Origin: PWPS01 sp964507105
Lineage (GTDB): Bacteria > Patescibacteriota > Minisyncoccia > Minisyncoccales > PWPS01
Direction: 5' to 3'
NCBI GenBank assembly: GCA_964507105.1
Contig: CAZDOR010000002.1
Location: forward strand, 1 to 64,000
Length of the DNA stretch: 64,000 nucleotides
In this document: positions 41,328-49,358 of the stretch, piece after piece
Layout of the letters: each line of letters starts with the position of its first letter
Position numbering within the stretch: position 1 is the stretch's first letter
Notes under the pieces: generated by a model
The model's input: only the letters and a program-made list of their open reading frames with translations
Databases searched by the model: none
What the model was told of the DNA's origin: nothing
Translations under genes and position numbers: made by a program

Positions 41328-41696
41328 TCAATCGAAGGGGAAATAACTCCTGATTCTTTCCCAGCGCCCCTTTTCCTCTTTTTCTTCCTCTTTTTCTTCT
41401 TCTTCGTCTTCGGTGAGTATGATCACCTTTTCTTCTCCCGGTTTTTTCATCAAAAAATCTTCTCGGAGAATTCTTTCTATATACTCGTCATCATCAACTT
41501 GTTCCAGGTTGGCCTTTAAACTTTCTCTTCTTTCTTCGAAGGCTTTCAATTCGGTCTCCAATTCGCTAATCTTTTGTTTATTTCCTTCCCTCTCCTTGAT
41601 TATCCTATAATTAAAGGAGGTGAATAAAAAAATCAAAACAATTACCAGGGCGAAAACCAGGTAATGGGGAAAATCATTTTTTCTTTTCCGAGCCAT
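41328..41696 (-). CDS. ftsB: Septum formation initiator, FtsB/DivIC family
   Basis: A single-span division protein of 122 residues: a short basic cytoplasmic part, a transmembrane helix (YLVFALVIVLIFLFTSFNY), a coiled coil (NKQKISELETELKAFEERRE), and the FtsB-type segment EYIERILREDFLMKKPGE. An acidic tail follows. It would recruit septal peptidoglycan synthases with FtsL, which is not seen here. The stop lies two bases from the tRNA-Thr 5' end. Confidence 0.88.
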   Translation of the reverse strand: MARKRKNDFPHYLVFALVIVLIFLFTSFNYRIIKEREGNKQKISELETELKAFEERRESLKANLEQVDDDEYIERILREDFLMKKPGEEKVIILTEDEEEEKEEEKEEKGRWERIRSYFPFD

Positions 41697-41730
41697 AACT
41701 AATTAATTATAACTTTAAAAGAAAAATCCA

Positions 41731-43503
41731 TCAATCGTTATCCTTAAAAACTTTGAAAAATACCTCCTGCGGAACGTCAACGGAGCCCTCTTTTCTCATT
41801 CTCTTTTTACCTTCTTTTTGCTTTTCCAGCAACTTATCTTTTCTGGTTCTGTCACCTCCGTAGAGATCACCGGTCACGTCTTTTCTCATCGCTTTTATCG
41901 TTTCTCGAGCAACTATCCTTCCATCCACCTTGGCCTGTATGGGAACGGGAAACTGTTGCTGAGGAAGAAGGTCTTTTAGTTTTTCGGTCATTTTTCTCCC
42001 TTCCCCCTCCGCTTCATCCCTGGAAACTATTTTGGAGAAAGCTTCTTCGACCTCTTTATTTAAAAGTATCTCCATTTTTGTCAAATCACCTTCTCTATAC
42101 TCAACAACCTCATATCCGAAAGAAGCATACCCTCTGGTTGCACTTTTTAAGTTATCATAAAATCCGGTAATCACTTTTCTGAACGGTGCCTCGTAATTAA
42201 TTACCATACGCTTGGAAGAAGCAAAAAAATCGGTGTCCAGAAAATTACCTTTGAGCCGACTTAAAACTTCATTAACTCCCCCGATGTATTCTTGGGGAGT
42301 TACTATTTCCAAAAGAGCCCAGGGTTCGAACACCTTTTCAATTTGATTTCTATCCGGAAAATCAGATGCGGTCTTGACTTCGATTCTCTGTCCGTCCGTT
42401 TTCTCCACCTCGTAAGATACGGAAGGAGTCGATATTATCAGATCCAGATCATGCTCCTTTTTTAGTCTCTGTGATATTATCTCCACATGTAGAGAACCCA
42501 AAAATCCACATCGAAATCCTCTCCCGAAAACCTGTTTGAATTCAGGGGTGAAAGTAAATGCCGGATCGGAAAGCCTAACCTCTTCGAGCGCCTTTTTGAA
42601 CTCCGGAAACTGACGGGAATTCTTGGGATAAAAAGATGTAAAAACGACCGGCTTGGGTTCCCTGTATCCGGGAAGTCCCTCTACTCGAGTTCCCGCTTTT
42701 TTGATAGTGTCTCCAACTCTGACTTTATCCACATTTTTAATTCCGGTAGCCACATATCCTATTTCGCCGGCAGATAACTTTTCGGTCGGTTGAAGGCGAG
42801 GATTGAAGAAGCCGACCTCTTTGACTTCCCCGTCCTCATCCACGGCCACCAATTTGATATTCTCACCCTTCTCTATTGAACCTCGAAAAACTCTGATGAA
42901 AGCTATTACCCCTTTGTACGGATCCCGCTCGAAGTCAAAAATAAGAGATTTGAATTCACCTTCTTCTTTTCCGGGAGACGGTATTTTTTCGACTATCCGA
43001 TCCAATAACTTCTCCACGTTGGTTCCTTCTTTAGCCGAAATCTTTAATATTTCGCCCCTTTCCACATCGGTTATGGACATTATTTCCTCGGCCGTTTCTT
43101 CTATTCTGGCACTGGAAAGATCAATTTTATTCACTACGGGAATTATCTTCAAATCATGCTTTTTCGCCATATCCAAAGTGGTGATGGTTTGAGCTTGAAC
43201 TCCCTTCGTGGCATCGACCAAAAGAATCACCCCTTCGACCGCCTTCAGGGATCGGGAAACTTCATAGGAAAAATCGATGTGGCCGGGAGTATCTATCATA
43301 TTTAAAATAGAGTCCTCCCATTTCATCCTGGCCGGTTGCAATTTAATGGTTATTCCTCTTTCTTTTTCCAATTCCATATTATCCAAAAATCTATCCTCCA
43401 TATCTCTTCCCGATACGGTTTCCGTAAGTTCCAAAAACCGATCGGCCAACGTCGATTTTCCGTGATCAATATGTGATATTATTGAAAAATTCCTAATTTT
43501 CAT
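41731..43503 (-). CDS. lepA: Elongation factor 4 (LepA)
   Basis: Ribosome-associated GTPase that back-translocates or assists assembly of ribosomes. The 590-residue protein has the G1 motif SHIDHGKSTLADRF, switch RGITIK, DTPGHIDF, and NKIDL. The LepA-specific C-terminus includes GFRCGFLGSLHVEI, YEAPFRKVITGFYDNLKS, TRGYASFGYE and VDGRIVARETIKAMRKDV. The C-terminal Lys-rich tail carries GGDRTRKDKLLEKQKEGKKR. Its start overlaps the end of murJ by 11 bases. Confidence 0.97.
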   Translation of the reverse strand: MKIRNFSIISHIDHGKSTLADRFLELTETVSGRDMEDRFLDNMELEKERGITIKLQPARMKWEDSILNMIDTPGHIDFSYEVSRSLKAVEGVILLVDATKGVQAQTITTLDMAKKHDLKIIPVVNKIDLSSARIEETAEEIMSITDVERGEILKISAKEGTNVEKLLDRIVEKIPSPGKEEGEFKSLIFDFERDPYKGVIAFIRVFRGSIEKGENIKLVAVDEDGEVKEVGFFNPRLQPTEKLSAGEIGYVATGIKNVDKVRVGDTIKKAGTRVEGLPGYREPKPVVFTSFYPKNSRQFPEFKKALEEVRLSDPAFTFTPEFKQVFGRGFRCGFLGSLHVEIISQRLKKEHDLDLIISTPSVSYEVEKTDGQRIEVKTASDFPDRNQIEKVFEPWALLEIVTPQEYIGGVNEVLSRLKGNFLDTDFFASSKRMVINYEAPFRKVITGFYDNLKSATRGYASFGYEVVEYREGDLTKMEILLNKEVEEAFSKIVSRDEAEGEGRKMTEKLKDLLPQQQFPVPIQAKVDGRIVARETIKAMRKDVTGDLYGGDRTRKDKLLEKQKEGKKRMRKEGSVDVPQEVFFKVFKDND

Positions 43504-45121
43504 AAAACCTGTTAACTATTGCTTTCAATTCCGGAGACCCGAAAATGTAAGCCGCTAAAAGATAAATCGCTCCGCTGATGGCGGTAACCACCGTCGCCTG
43601 AAAAAAAACTCCGAAAAAAGTATCCAAGGGAATATACGAAACCACAATCCGTAAAGTCAAAAAAGCTGTCACTGCCATTATTGTCGAAGCCCCCAAAATT
43701 CTTATTACGGAATCAAAAATTTCTTTCCCTTTCAATCCCCCTATTCTGTTTTTTAAAATCCAATACAGGGCCACCAACTGACCGACTATTGAAAAGAAGA
43801 AAGCTAACGGAAAAGCAAGGACTTCTATCGTTTCCAGGCTTTCCAGACGCAAAAAATAAACCAGCCCGCTACGGACCGAACTCGGACTGCGAAGTAAAAA
43901 CACGAAACTTATTACTAATATCACATTCAGTAAAACACCCCCTATCGATACATAGACCGGCGTTTTGGTGTCTTGAAATGCAAAATAAGCCCTTATCAAA
44001 AGGTGGGTTAAAGCATTTGCAAAAAGTGAAAATGCAAAAATACCTAAAGAAGCTGCAGTAAGTCTTGTATCGGTCCAATCGAACCTACCGGTTCCCAATA
44101 CCAACCTCACCACTTGACCCCTCAATATGAAGGTCAAAAAGCTTATCGGAATTATGGCAAAAAGTATTTTTCTCGTCGAATTAGAAAAATTATCCAAAAA
44201 TTCAACCTTTTCTCCATTCGCCAAGTTCTTTGAAAATCTGGGGAAGGCCGCTACGGCAAAAGACACTCCGATGACTCTGACGGGAAAAGCTTGCAGGTGA
44301 TCAGCAAAATTGAATATTGAAAGACTGCCGGCGGCCAAAGTCGATGCAATAGCAGTAATTATAACCATATTTATCTGAGTCGAGGCTTGACCGATCATGC
44401 GAGGAATAATCAATTTAGCTATTCTTCTCAGTTTTTCGCTGGATAAGTTTAAAGTCAGTTCGTAATTGAAGCCCGTCATTCCGATAGCCGGAACCTGAAT
44501 CAACATATGAGCCAAAGCTCCCAAAACGACACCGAAAGCCAGTCCGAAAAGATCAAAAATCGGAACTAAAAAAACTATACCGAAAATAATTCCCAAATTA
44601 TACAGAACCGGCGCAAGTGCATAGGTTAAAAAACGATCAAAATATTTCAAAACGCCGGAAAAAAGACTTGAAACTCCCAAAAATATAGGGCTAAAAAGCA
44701 TCACCCTGGTCAACATTACGGTCCACTCCTTCTGAGTGCTACCGAAGCCGGGCGCTATCATTCGGACGACAACCGGCGCAAGTAAAAAAAGTAAAAGTGA
44801 TAAAAGAGAAAGAGCGATCAATAAAAAGTTAAGTAAATTATTAACCAACTCCCATCCTTCATCTTCTTCATCTTCAAAAGTTTCCGAAAAGACGGGTAAA
44901 AAGGCGGCTACCAGGCCGCCCGTAATGAGAACTCCGTAGATAAAATTAGGAATACGAAAAGCGGCAAAATAAATATCCAACTCCGATCCGGCACCGAAAG
45001 TTCCGGCCAAAAGTCTGTCCCTAACAAGTCCCAAAAGAGCACTCGCGGTGCTGGAAACCGCCAATATGACCGCTGAAAAAGTAATGGTTTTCGATTTCGC
45101 TCCGAAAATAAAACTGAACAT
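43493..45121 (-). CDS. murJ: Lipid II flippase MurJ
   Basis: A 542-residue MviN/MOP-superfamily transporter with about 14 transmembrane helices that moves lipid II across the membrane for cell-wall synthesis. Family features are the N-terminal FSAVILAVSSTASALLGLVR with DRLLAGTFGAGSELDIYFAA, the conserved Arg-rich cytoplasmic region of TM1-2, and PRFSKNLANGEKVEFLDNFS in the central loop. It ends 11 bases inside lepA. The rnpB 3' end lies just upstream. Its presence with murB and FtsZ indicates an ordinary cell wall. Confidence 0.93.
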   Translation of the reverse strand: MFSFIFGAKSKTITFSAVILAVSSTASALLGLVRDRLLAGTFGAGSELDIYFAAFRIPNFIYGVLITGGLVAAFLPVFSETFEDEEDEGWELVNNLLNFLLIALSLLSLLLFLLAPVVVRMIAPGFGSTQKEWTVMLTRVMLFSPIFLGVSSLFSGVLKYFDRFLTYALAPVLYNLGIIFGIVFLVPIFDLFGLAFGVVLGALAHMLIQVPAIGMTGFNYELTLNLSSEKLRRIAKLIIPRMIGQASTQINMVIITAIASTLAAGSLSIFNFADHLQAFPVRVIGVSFAVAAFPRFSKNLANGEKVEFLDNFSNSTRKILFAIIPISFLTFILRGQVVRLVLGTGRFDWTDTRLTAASLGIFAFSLFANALTHLLIRAYFAFQDTKTPVYVSIGGVLLNVILVISFVFLLRSPSSVRSGLVYFLRLESLETIEVLAFPLAFFFSIVGQLVALYWILKNRIGGLKGKEIFDSVIRILGASTIMAVTAFLTLRIVVSYIPLDTFFGVFFQATVVTAISGAIYLLAAYIFGSPELKAIVNRFYEN

Positions 45122-45144
45122 GTCCTTTGTTTGGAAATAAAAAA

Positions 45145-45457
45145 CCCAAGCAGGAAATAAGCCGAGTTCTGTCTAAGGGCAATCATTTATCTGGGCTTCG
45201 AGTTACCCCGAAGCTCGAGCGGGCTACCAAAGTTTGCCCTTTCATTCAGGTAGGGATTTAGCCGTTTCATGCTCACCTTTCGATGAGCTTAATCCCTAAG
45301 GATTTCTCAAACCTTTCGGCTGAGACGTTTCTGTTCGCACCCCGCGCCTTGCGACGGATGGGTATTACCCACTACCCTTGTCCCGAAACTCGAGACGGAA
45401 AATGCTCGGACTTTCCTCTCCGTAAAACGGAGCGATCACCTATCCTGCTTGGGTCTA
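45145..45457 (-). ncRNA. rnpB: RNase P RNA
   Basis: The minus strand holds both universal core segments: GAGAGGAAAGTCCGAGC near the 5' end and ACAGAACTCGGCTTA near the 3' end, which pair as P4. Helix P1 is closed by AAGCAGGA with TCCTGCTT, followed by GGGTTTTTTATT that serves as terminator (45137-45144). Length about 310 bases is shorter than E. coli (377) and suits the reduced bacterial A-type, perhaps missing peripheral helices. The 5' end is set from the promoter. Confidence 0.95.
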
Positions 45458-45463
45458 CCCATA

Positions 45464-45492
45464 ATGGTACAAAAAAACACCTTTTTTGTCAA
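45464..45492 (-). promoter_or_regulatory. promoter of rnpB
   Basis: TTGACA (45487-45492), 17 bases, TACCAT (45464-45469) on the minus strand, back to back with the promoter of the 34-residue gene. Confidence 0.75.
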
Positions 45493-45511
45493 CTAAAATG
45501 AACTTGGGAAT

Positions 45512-45540
45512 TTGACAAAATTAACGAAATGGATTATTAT
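45512..45540 (+). promoter_or_regulatory. promoter of the 34-residue gene
   Basis: TTGACA (45512-45517), exactly 17 bases, TATTAT (45535-45540). The predicted start is near 45547. The ATG at 45539 overlaps the -10 and cannot be translated from this transcript. Confidence 0.8.
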
Positions 45541-45565
45541 GGCTACCGCAAAGGGGGTGATCGAT

Positions 45566-45670
45566 TTGACAAAGAGGATTATTGAAAGAAGAAAAGAAAA
45601 ACAAAGAAAAACCGTAGCACCCGGAAAATATACGATAATCATCAAGAAAAAAGAACTGAAAAACAAGTAA
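45566..45670 (+). CDS. Small basic protein, 34 residues, unknown
   Basis: A TTG-initiated frame (MTKRIIERRKEKQRK ... TVAPGKYTIIIKKKELKNK) with about half basic residues. Each supporting signal is present: a consensus promoter 26 bases upstream, a strong ribosome site (AAGGGGGTGATC, 45551-45562) with correct spacing, and an intrinsic terminator 9 bases after the stop. It is the only gene in this stretch on the plus strand and is divergent from rnpB. No family recognised. A regulatory small RNA that happens to contain the frame is an alternative. The basic composition would fit RNA or ribosome binding. Confidence 0.7.
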   Translation: MTKRIIERRKEKQRKTVAPGKYTIIIKKKELKNK

Positions 45671-45678
45671 AACAACCG

Positions 45679-45709
45679 CGCAGCCGAAACCGGCTGCGTT
45701 TTTTATTTT
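45679..45709 (+). terminator. terminator of the 34-residue gene
   Basis: CGCAGCCG/CGGCTGCG 8-bp stem, loop AAAC, then TTTTTTATTTT; strong intrinsic terminator. The minus-strand gene at 45711 ends beside it. Confidence 0.9.
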
Positions 45710-45710
45710 A

Positions 45711-46025
45711 TCAACTGACAGATAATCCGTTCTCAACTTCGTCATCCACGGTAACCAGCCGAGCTCGTTTTCCGGCCGCCAAAACCATTCCCTCCGATTT
45801 CTTTCCGAACATCTCCTTGGGCTCCAAATTAGCTACTAAGATCACTTTTTCTCCTTTCAGTTCCTCTTTTTCATAAAAATCTTTCAAACCGGCTAAGACT
45901 TGTCTTTTTTCACTTCCCAAATCGACAATTAGCTCATATAAATTGTCCGCTCCGTCTAAATCACTTACTTTTTTAATTTCCCCCACTCTTAAATCGATTT
46001 TTTTAAAGTCTTGAAAACTTATCAT
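45711..46025 (-). CDS. tRNA-binding OB-fold protein
   Basis: A 104-residue stand-alone EMAP-II/tRNA-binding OB domain, like the C-terminal extension of methionyl-tRNA synthetase or CsaA/Trbp111: FKKIDLRVGEIKKV near the start, LVDLGSEKRQVLAGL, VANLEPKEMFGKKSEGMVLA. No catalytic synthetase is adjacent. As a dimer it would help bind tRNA to MetRS or act alone. It starts 13 bases after the gene at 46039. Confidence 0.9.
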   Translation of the reverse strand: MISFQDFKKIDLRVGEIKKVSDLDGADNLYELIVDLGSEKRQVLAGLKDFYEKEELKGEKVILVANLEPKEMFGKKSEGMVLAAGKRARLVTVDDEVENGLSVS

Positions 46026-46038
46026 GAATATTAAAAAA

Positions 46039-46227
46039 TTAATGGGTTTCTATAAATCGTTCGATTGATCTATCATAACTTTTTTCAACTTCTTCAGAAA
46101 AATAACAAGCGGGAAGCTCCCCTTTTTTTCTGTGATGAGTTATACAATCACAGCAAACACCTTTTCTGGGACACCCCGAATAAGTACAATTACACTCTTT
46201 TGAATTTTTTTCTTTTTTACACTTCAT
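46039..46227 (-). CDS. Small Cys-rich protein (DUF6485-like)
   Basis: A 62-residue protein with many cysteines: KECNCTYSGCPRKGVCCDCI, then HHRKKGELPACYFSEEVEKS and YDRSIERFI. The pattern (CNCxYxGCxRKGxCCxC) fits a family of small cytosolic metal-binding proteins of unknown function. The Cys spacing suggests zinc or iron-sulfur binding. It overlaps the amidase gene at 46224 by 4 bases. Confidence 0.8.
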   Translation of the reverse strand: MKCKKEKNSKECNCTYSGCPRKGVCCDCITHHRKKGELPACYFSEEVEKSYDRSIERFIETH

Positions 46228-46955
46228 TTTGACTTCTTTATTTTATAAAAGCCCACCGAATCATAATCCGAAGTTTGCAAATAGTTTAAAAAATCTTCTC
46301 GATAAACCTTCCCCCGGTTCGGGGAGGCATGAACCAACTCTTTTTTATCGAGAACGAATCCTTCGTGGTTTATATCCAAACCGATTTCTTCATTTTCATC
46401 CCTCATAAACATAACCCCGACTACCTCGGGCAAGCTGTCAACGACTTCCGGTACATTTTCAGTCCTAACTTCGTCAATCGTCAAATTTTCTTTCCAGTCG
46501 ATATCTATAATCCTATCCTTATTTAAGGATACTTCTTTTTGATTTAGATAATTACCGGCCACGTCGGCAGTAATATCCGTGAAATAATCGTTGACTTTGT
46601 TTCTGTAAGTTGAGAAATGCAATCTGGTTTCGTAACTCACCTTTCCGGGCGGGTCATAATTGATATCCTTAATTTTCTCCTCCGGATTTTCACTATGCAA
46701 ATTGGCAACAGCCACAAGAACAAAAGTTGTGCAATCAAAAACATCTTCCCTATAGATATTCTCTTCTTCGTCCAGGGGCCCCAACTCGTAAGGCTTACCG
46801 GTGAAATCATCGATTATATTCCTCAATTTATCATTACTTTCAGGATGAGTTTGCTTCTCTTCTACAACCGGTGGATCCCCGGCGTCTTCCCGAAAAATGA
46901 AAAACCCGGCAAATAAGACAAGAAGAAAAACCGAGACAATTATTTTTTTACTCAT
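46224..46955 (-). CDS. DUF1460-like papain-fold amidase, membrane-anchored
   Basis: A 243-residue envelope protein with an N-terminal membrane helix (IIVSVFLLVLFAGFFIF). The catalytic domain resembles DUF1460 / N-acetylmuramoyl-L-alanine amidase-like NlpC/P60 relatives. It shows GKPYELGPLDEEEN, Cys75 in VFDCTTFVLVAVA, the RLHFSTYRNKV motif, and two His in DINHEGFVLDKKELVHASPN (about residues 197 and 209). It would cleave cell-wall peptide or amide bonds outside the membrane. A paralogue without these residues lies directly upstream (46948), overlapping by 8 bases. Confidence 0.8.
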   Translation of the reverse strand: MSKKIIVSVFLLVLFAGFFIFREDAGDPPVVEEKQTHPESNDKLRNIIDDFTGKPYELGPLDEEENIYREDVFDCTTFVLVAVANLHSENPEEKIKDINYDPPGKVSYETRLHFSTYRNKVNDYFTDITADVAGNYLNQKEVSLNKDRIIDIDWKENLTIDEVRTENVPEVVDSLPEVVGVMFMRDENEEIGLDINHEGFVLDKKELVHASPNRGKVYREDFLNYLQTSDYDSVGFYKIKKSK

Positions 46956-47745
46956 TTATTTTAAAGAAATTAACCGCATCGTAATCTTGATCTTCAAGAA
47001 AATCCAAAATACTTTCTTCTATAACTTCACCTTCCGAGGAGGACGAACGGATAAGCCTGTCGCCGTCTATAAGCAACCCTTCCCCTCTTACATCCAAACC
47101 GATATCTTCATCGCCGTCCACAATAAAGGTGATTCCGGCAACTTCGGGAAGTTCCGGAATAACTTCGGTCAAATCATTCAGGTCAACATAATGTAGCTCA
47201 ATCTCTTCTTCCCAATCGATATCCAGAAGCCTTCCATCCTCACCATCCTTGTTGAGCGTAATCATCTTTGACTGAGCTAAATCTTCTGCCACTTCCAAGG
47301 TTATGTCAGTAAAATACTCACTAATCCTATTTCTATAAGTTGAAAAGTGTAATCTGGTTTCGTAACTAACTTCGCCCGGCGGATAATAGTGAATTTCTTC
47401 CATTCCCTTCTCCGGGTCGTCGGGAAAATGATAATCCGCGGCAGAAATCAATACCAGAGTTGTAGAATTGAAGGCCTCGTTGTTATAAACATTTTCATCG
47501 TCGTCCAAGGGGTCACTGTCATGAGGCGATCCGATATAATCCGAGACAATTTCTCTGAGCACGGGGTCGACTTCTTCGTCTTCCTCCTCATCTTCTTCTT
47601 CCGGGTCGCCATTTACCTCCTCAATCACGTCATTTCCATTAGAATCGTCGATTACCATTTCCGACCCGGGACCGACGAATATGTAGCCCAAAACGAAGAT
47701 GACAACTGCGACTAATATGGCAATTATTATATCTTTGGTTTCCAT
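46948..47745 (-). CDS. Catalytically degenerate DUF1460-like paralogue
   Basis: A 265-residue paralogue of the gene at 46224 with the same layout: N-terminal membrane helix (IIIAILVAVVIFVLGYIFV), acidic linker, and a conserved fold (SYETRLHFSTYRNRISEYFTDI). The active-site elements are changed: FDCTT becomes FNSTT (Cys to Ser94), NHEG becomes RGEG and VHAS becomes IRSS, removing both candidate His. The protein is thus likely inactive as a hydrolase. A regulator, substrate binder or partner of the active copy is likely but unproven. Coding capacity is intact, so it is not a pseudogene. Confidence 0.8.
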   Translation of the reverse strand: METKDIIIAILVAVVIFVLGYIFVGPGSEMVIDDSNGNDVIEEVNGDPEEEDEEEDEEVDPVLREIVSDYIGSPHDSDPLDDDENVYNNEAFNSTTLVLISAADYHFPDDPEKGMEEIHYYPPGEVSYETRLHFSTYRNRISEYFTDITLEVAEDLAQSKMITLNKDGEDGRLLDIDWEEEIELHYVDLNDLTEVIPELPEVAGITFIVDGDEDIGLDVRGEGLLIDGDRLIRSSSSEGEVIEESILDFLEDQDYDAVNFFKINE

Positions 47746-47787
47746 ATTTTGACTTTTTATTAAAAAAAATGAATAATTGGAAAGAGA

Positions 47788-48030
47788 TTAACTCCCCGGA
47801 GAAGAAACTATAAGTAGATAACTTTCTCCACCGAACGGGTCCACCTCTTCCAGTAATGGATCAATAAGTTTCGATAGTCGAGCACAATCATCAACATCAA
47901 CCGAATCCTCCTTGTCCACGATTACTTCTATCGCTTTTTTTCCGTCCATTCTTTTCAAGCGAACGGAGTCGAAAATTAAACCTTCTTTTTCAACTATCGG
48001 TGAAATTATTTTTTCTAATTCCTTTTTCAT
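47788..48030 (-). CDS. rimP: RimP N-domain only
   Basis: RimP helps 30S subunit maturation. The 80-residue product matches only the N-terminal domain: EKIISPIVEKEGLIFDSVRL, VDVDDCARLSKLIDPLLEEV, and the domain-end motif YLLIVSSPG. Normal RimP is about 150 residues, and the C-terminal SH3-like domain is missing. The sequence after the stop has no continuation in any frame, so this is a natural short form and not a frameshift. ATG 48030 is chosen; an upstream ATG at 48054 would overlap the divergent gene. Confidence 0.85.
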   Translation of the reverse strand: MKKELEKIISPIVEKEGLIFDSVRLKRMDGKKAIEVIVDKEDSVDVDDCARLSKLIDPLLEEVDPFGGESYLLIVSSPGS

Positions 48031-48045
48031 CTCTTTAATTCTAAC

Positions 48046-48759
48046 ATGTTTCAAAAAATTATAAAAAAAATAGGAAAGATTGGAACTGCTATCTTTAGAG
48101 TTGTTAAAAAAATATATCTTCTCGCCAAGCCGGCAATCAAAAATATGGACGAGGAAGAAAAAATTATTTTGGGAACATCAATAGGTGTCCTCTTTTTGGG
48201 TTTTTTAATATACACTACATGGCAAATGAGGCTGCCGGACGAAGAAAGCGGTCCTACTACGAACGAACAGGTCGAAGAAGAAATCGACGAAGAAGAAAGT
48301 GAAGATGAAGAAGAATCCTTCGTCAATGAAATTCACGGTTATGAAATTATCGGCTTATCGGACGATGTCGATGAACCGGAAGAAGTGACTTTATTCGGAT
48401 TTCGAAAAAATTCGGATTTCAGTTTTGAGTACAAAAATGTCGTCCACTCGGTTTTCGATAATCCGGAACACTTGAATGCCGAAGAATGGGTAATCTCACA
48501 AATAAACAACTTCGGACCGAGTGATTACCCTCTGGAAGAACAAAAAACTTTTCTGGGAATAAACTCCTTTCGAGAAAAAGAAACCCCAATCGGAGCTGCT
48601 GTGGAAATAATCACAGCTAACGAAAAAGAGTCCAGTGAGTTGATAGTCGACAAAGAAGAATACGTTCTATCTTTTCGTTTCGACTATGAAACATCTCGAG
48701 AATTGAGGGAAAGAGAAGAGATCAGAGATGAGTTGGTCGAAAATTTAAAAGTAAGATAA
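48046..48759 (+). CDS. Membrane-anchored protein of unknown function
   Basis: The 237-residue protein has a basic N-terminus, a transmembrane helix (IILGTSIGVLFLGFLIYTTW, residues about 40-60), an acidic linker (EEEIDEEESEDEEESF) and an outside domain. The domain (IHGYEIIGLSDDVDEPEEVT, and FSFEYKNVVHSVFD) resembles small beta-rich bacterial envelope domains. ATG 48145 (MDEEEKIILG) is an alternative start that puts the helix at the N-terminus. It is the only plus-strand gene between 45.7 and 64 kb, and is terminated by a clear hairpin. Confidence 0.65.
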   Translation: MFQKIIKKIGKIGTAIFRVVKKIYLLAKPAIKNMDEEEKIILGTSIGVLFLGFLIYTTWQMRLPDEESGPTTNEQVEEEIDEEESEDEEESFVNEIHGYEIIGLSDDVDEPEEVTLFGFRKNSDFSFEYKNVVHSVFDNPEHLNAEEWVISQINNFGPSDYPLEEQKTFLGINSFREKETPIGAAVEIITANEKESSELIVDKEEYVLSFRFDYETSRELREREEIRDELVENLKVR

Positions 48760-48779
48760 TTCTCAAAATACATAAAATA

Positions 48780-48807
48780 AGGAGAGGTTTTCACCTCTCC
48801 TCTTTTT
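48780..48807 (+). terminator. bidirectional terminator between convergent genes
   Basis: AGGAGAGG/CCTCTCCT 8-bp stem, loop TTTTCA, then CTTTTT; on the minus strand the tail is TTATTTTAT, so it can also serve the Gre-like gene at 48828. Confidence 0.88.
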
Positions 48808-48827
48808 ATGTGTCACCGCTTACTGCG

Positions 48828-49292
48828 TCAATTAATTATATCTAAAATTTCTACTGAATAAGTTCGTCCGTTAACCCGATAGTCAACCTTTTCTCCCGGT
48901 CCCCTACCTTTGATGCTCCTTCCGAGAGGAGTGTTTTCGGAAATGACATTATGTTCCGGATCATTGACCCCCAACAAATATTCGACCTCTTGTTTTTCTT
49001 CAGGAAAATAAAGTAAAACCCGAGAACCGACAACTACTTTATCTTCGGGCAACCCCTCTTTGTCGATAATTGTCGCATTTTCCAAATCGGATTCGATTTT
49101 TTTAATTTCCCTGTCGATTTCATTCATTCTTCTTATTAAATGCCTCAATCCGTTATTACAACTGTCCGTTTTCATTCGCTCCTTTCCGGCCTTTCGAGAG
49201 AGCTTCTTTTTCTTCTTTTTCAACCTTGTCAATTTTTTCCGACACTTCTTTTCCCCCCATCGAGTAAGATAACATCCGTCACCTGATTTCAA
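48828..49292 (-). CDS. GreA/GreB-family elongation factor with altered tip
   Basis: A 154-residue protein with a Lys/Arg-rich N-terminal coiled coil (YLTRWGEKKCRKKLTRLKK), ENATIID at the hinge, and a C-terminal FKBP-like domain (VISENTPLGRSIKGRGPGEK, VNGRTYSVEIL). It binds RNA polymerase through the secondary channel. In GreA the coiled-coil tip has Asp41 and Glu44 that stimulate RNA cleavage. Here the aligned positions are Thr and Cys (TDSCNNG), so cleavage activity may be lost. It has a TTG start with GGAGG ribosome site and a good promoter. Confidence 0.82.
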   Translation of the reverse strand: MKSGDGCYLTRWGEKKCRKKLTRLKKKKKKLSRKAGKERMKTDSCNNGLRHLIRRMNEIDREIKKIESDLENATIIDKEGLPEDKVVVGSRVLLYFPEEKQEVEYLLGVNDPEHNVISENTPLGRSIKGRGPGEKVDYRVNGRTYSVEILDIIN

Positions 49293-49330
49293 ATTAATCC
49301 CTCCTTAAAATTATTAGTAAGCGGTTTTTA

Positions 49331-49358
49331 ATTATAGCCTAAAATAATAAAAAGTCAA
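49331..49358 (-). promoter_or_regulatory. promoter of the Gre-family gene
   Basis: TTGACT (49353-49358), 16 bases, TATAAT (49331-49336) on the minus strand, overlapping the rnhA stop. Confidence 0.75.

Noticed and set aside
45539..45670. ATG 45539 as start of the small gene (43 residues)
   Set aside because: The ATG overlaps the -10 box; the TTG at 45566 has a strong ribosome site.
47788..48030. Frameshifted full-length RimP
   Set aside because: No coding continuation of the C-domain is found after the stop in any frame.
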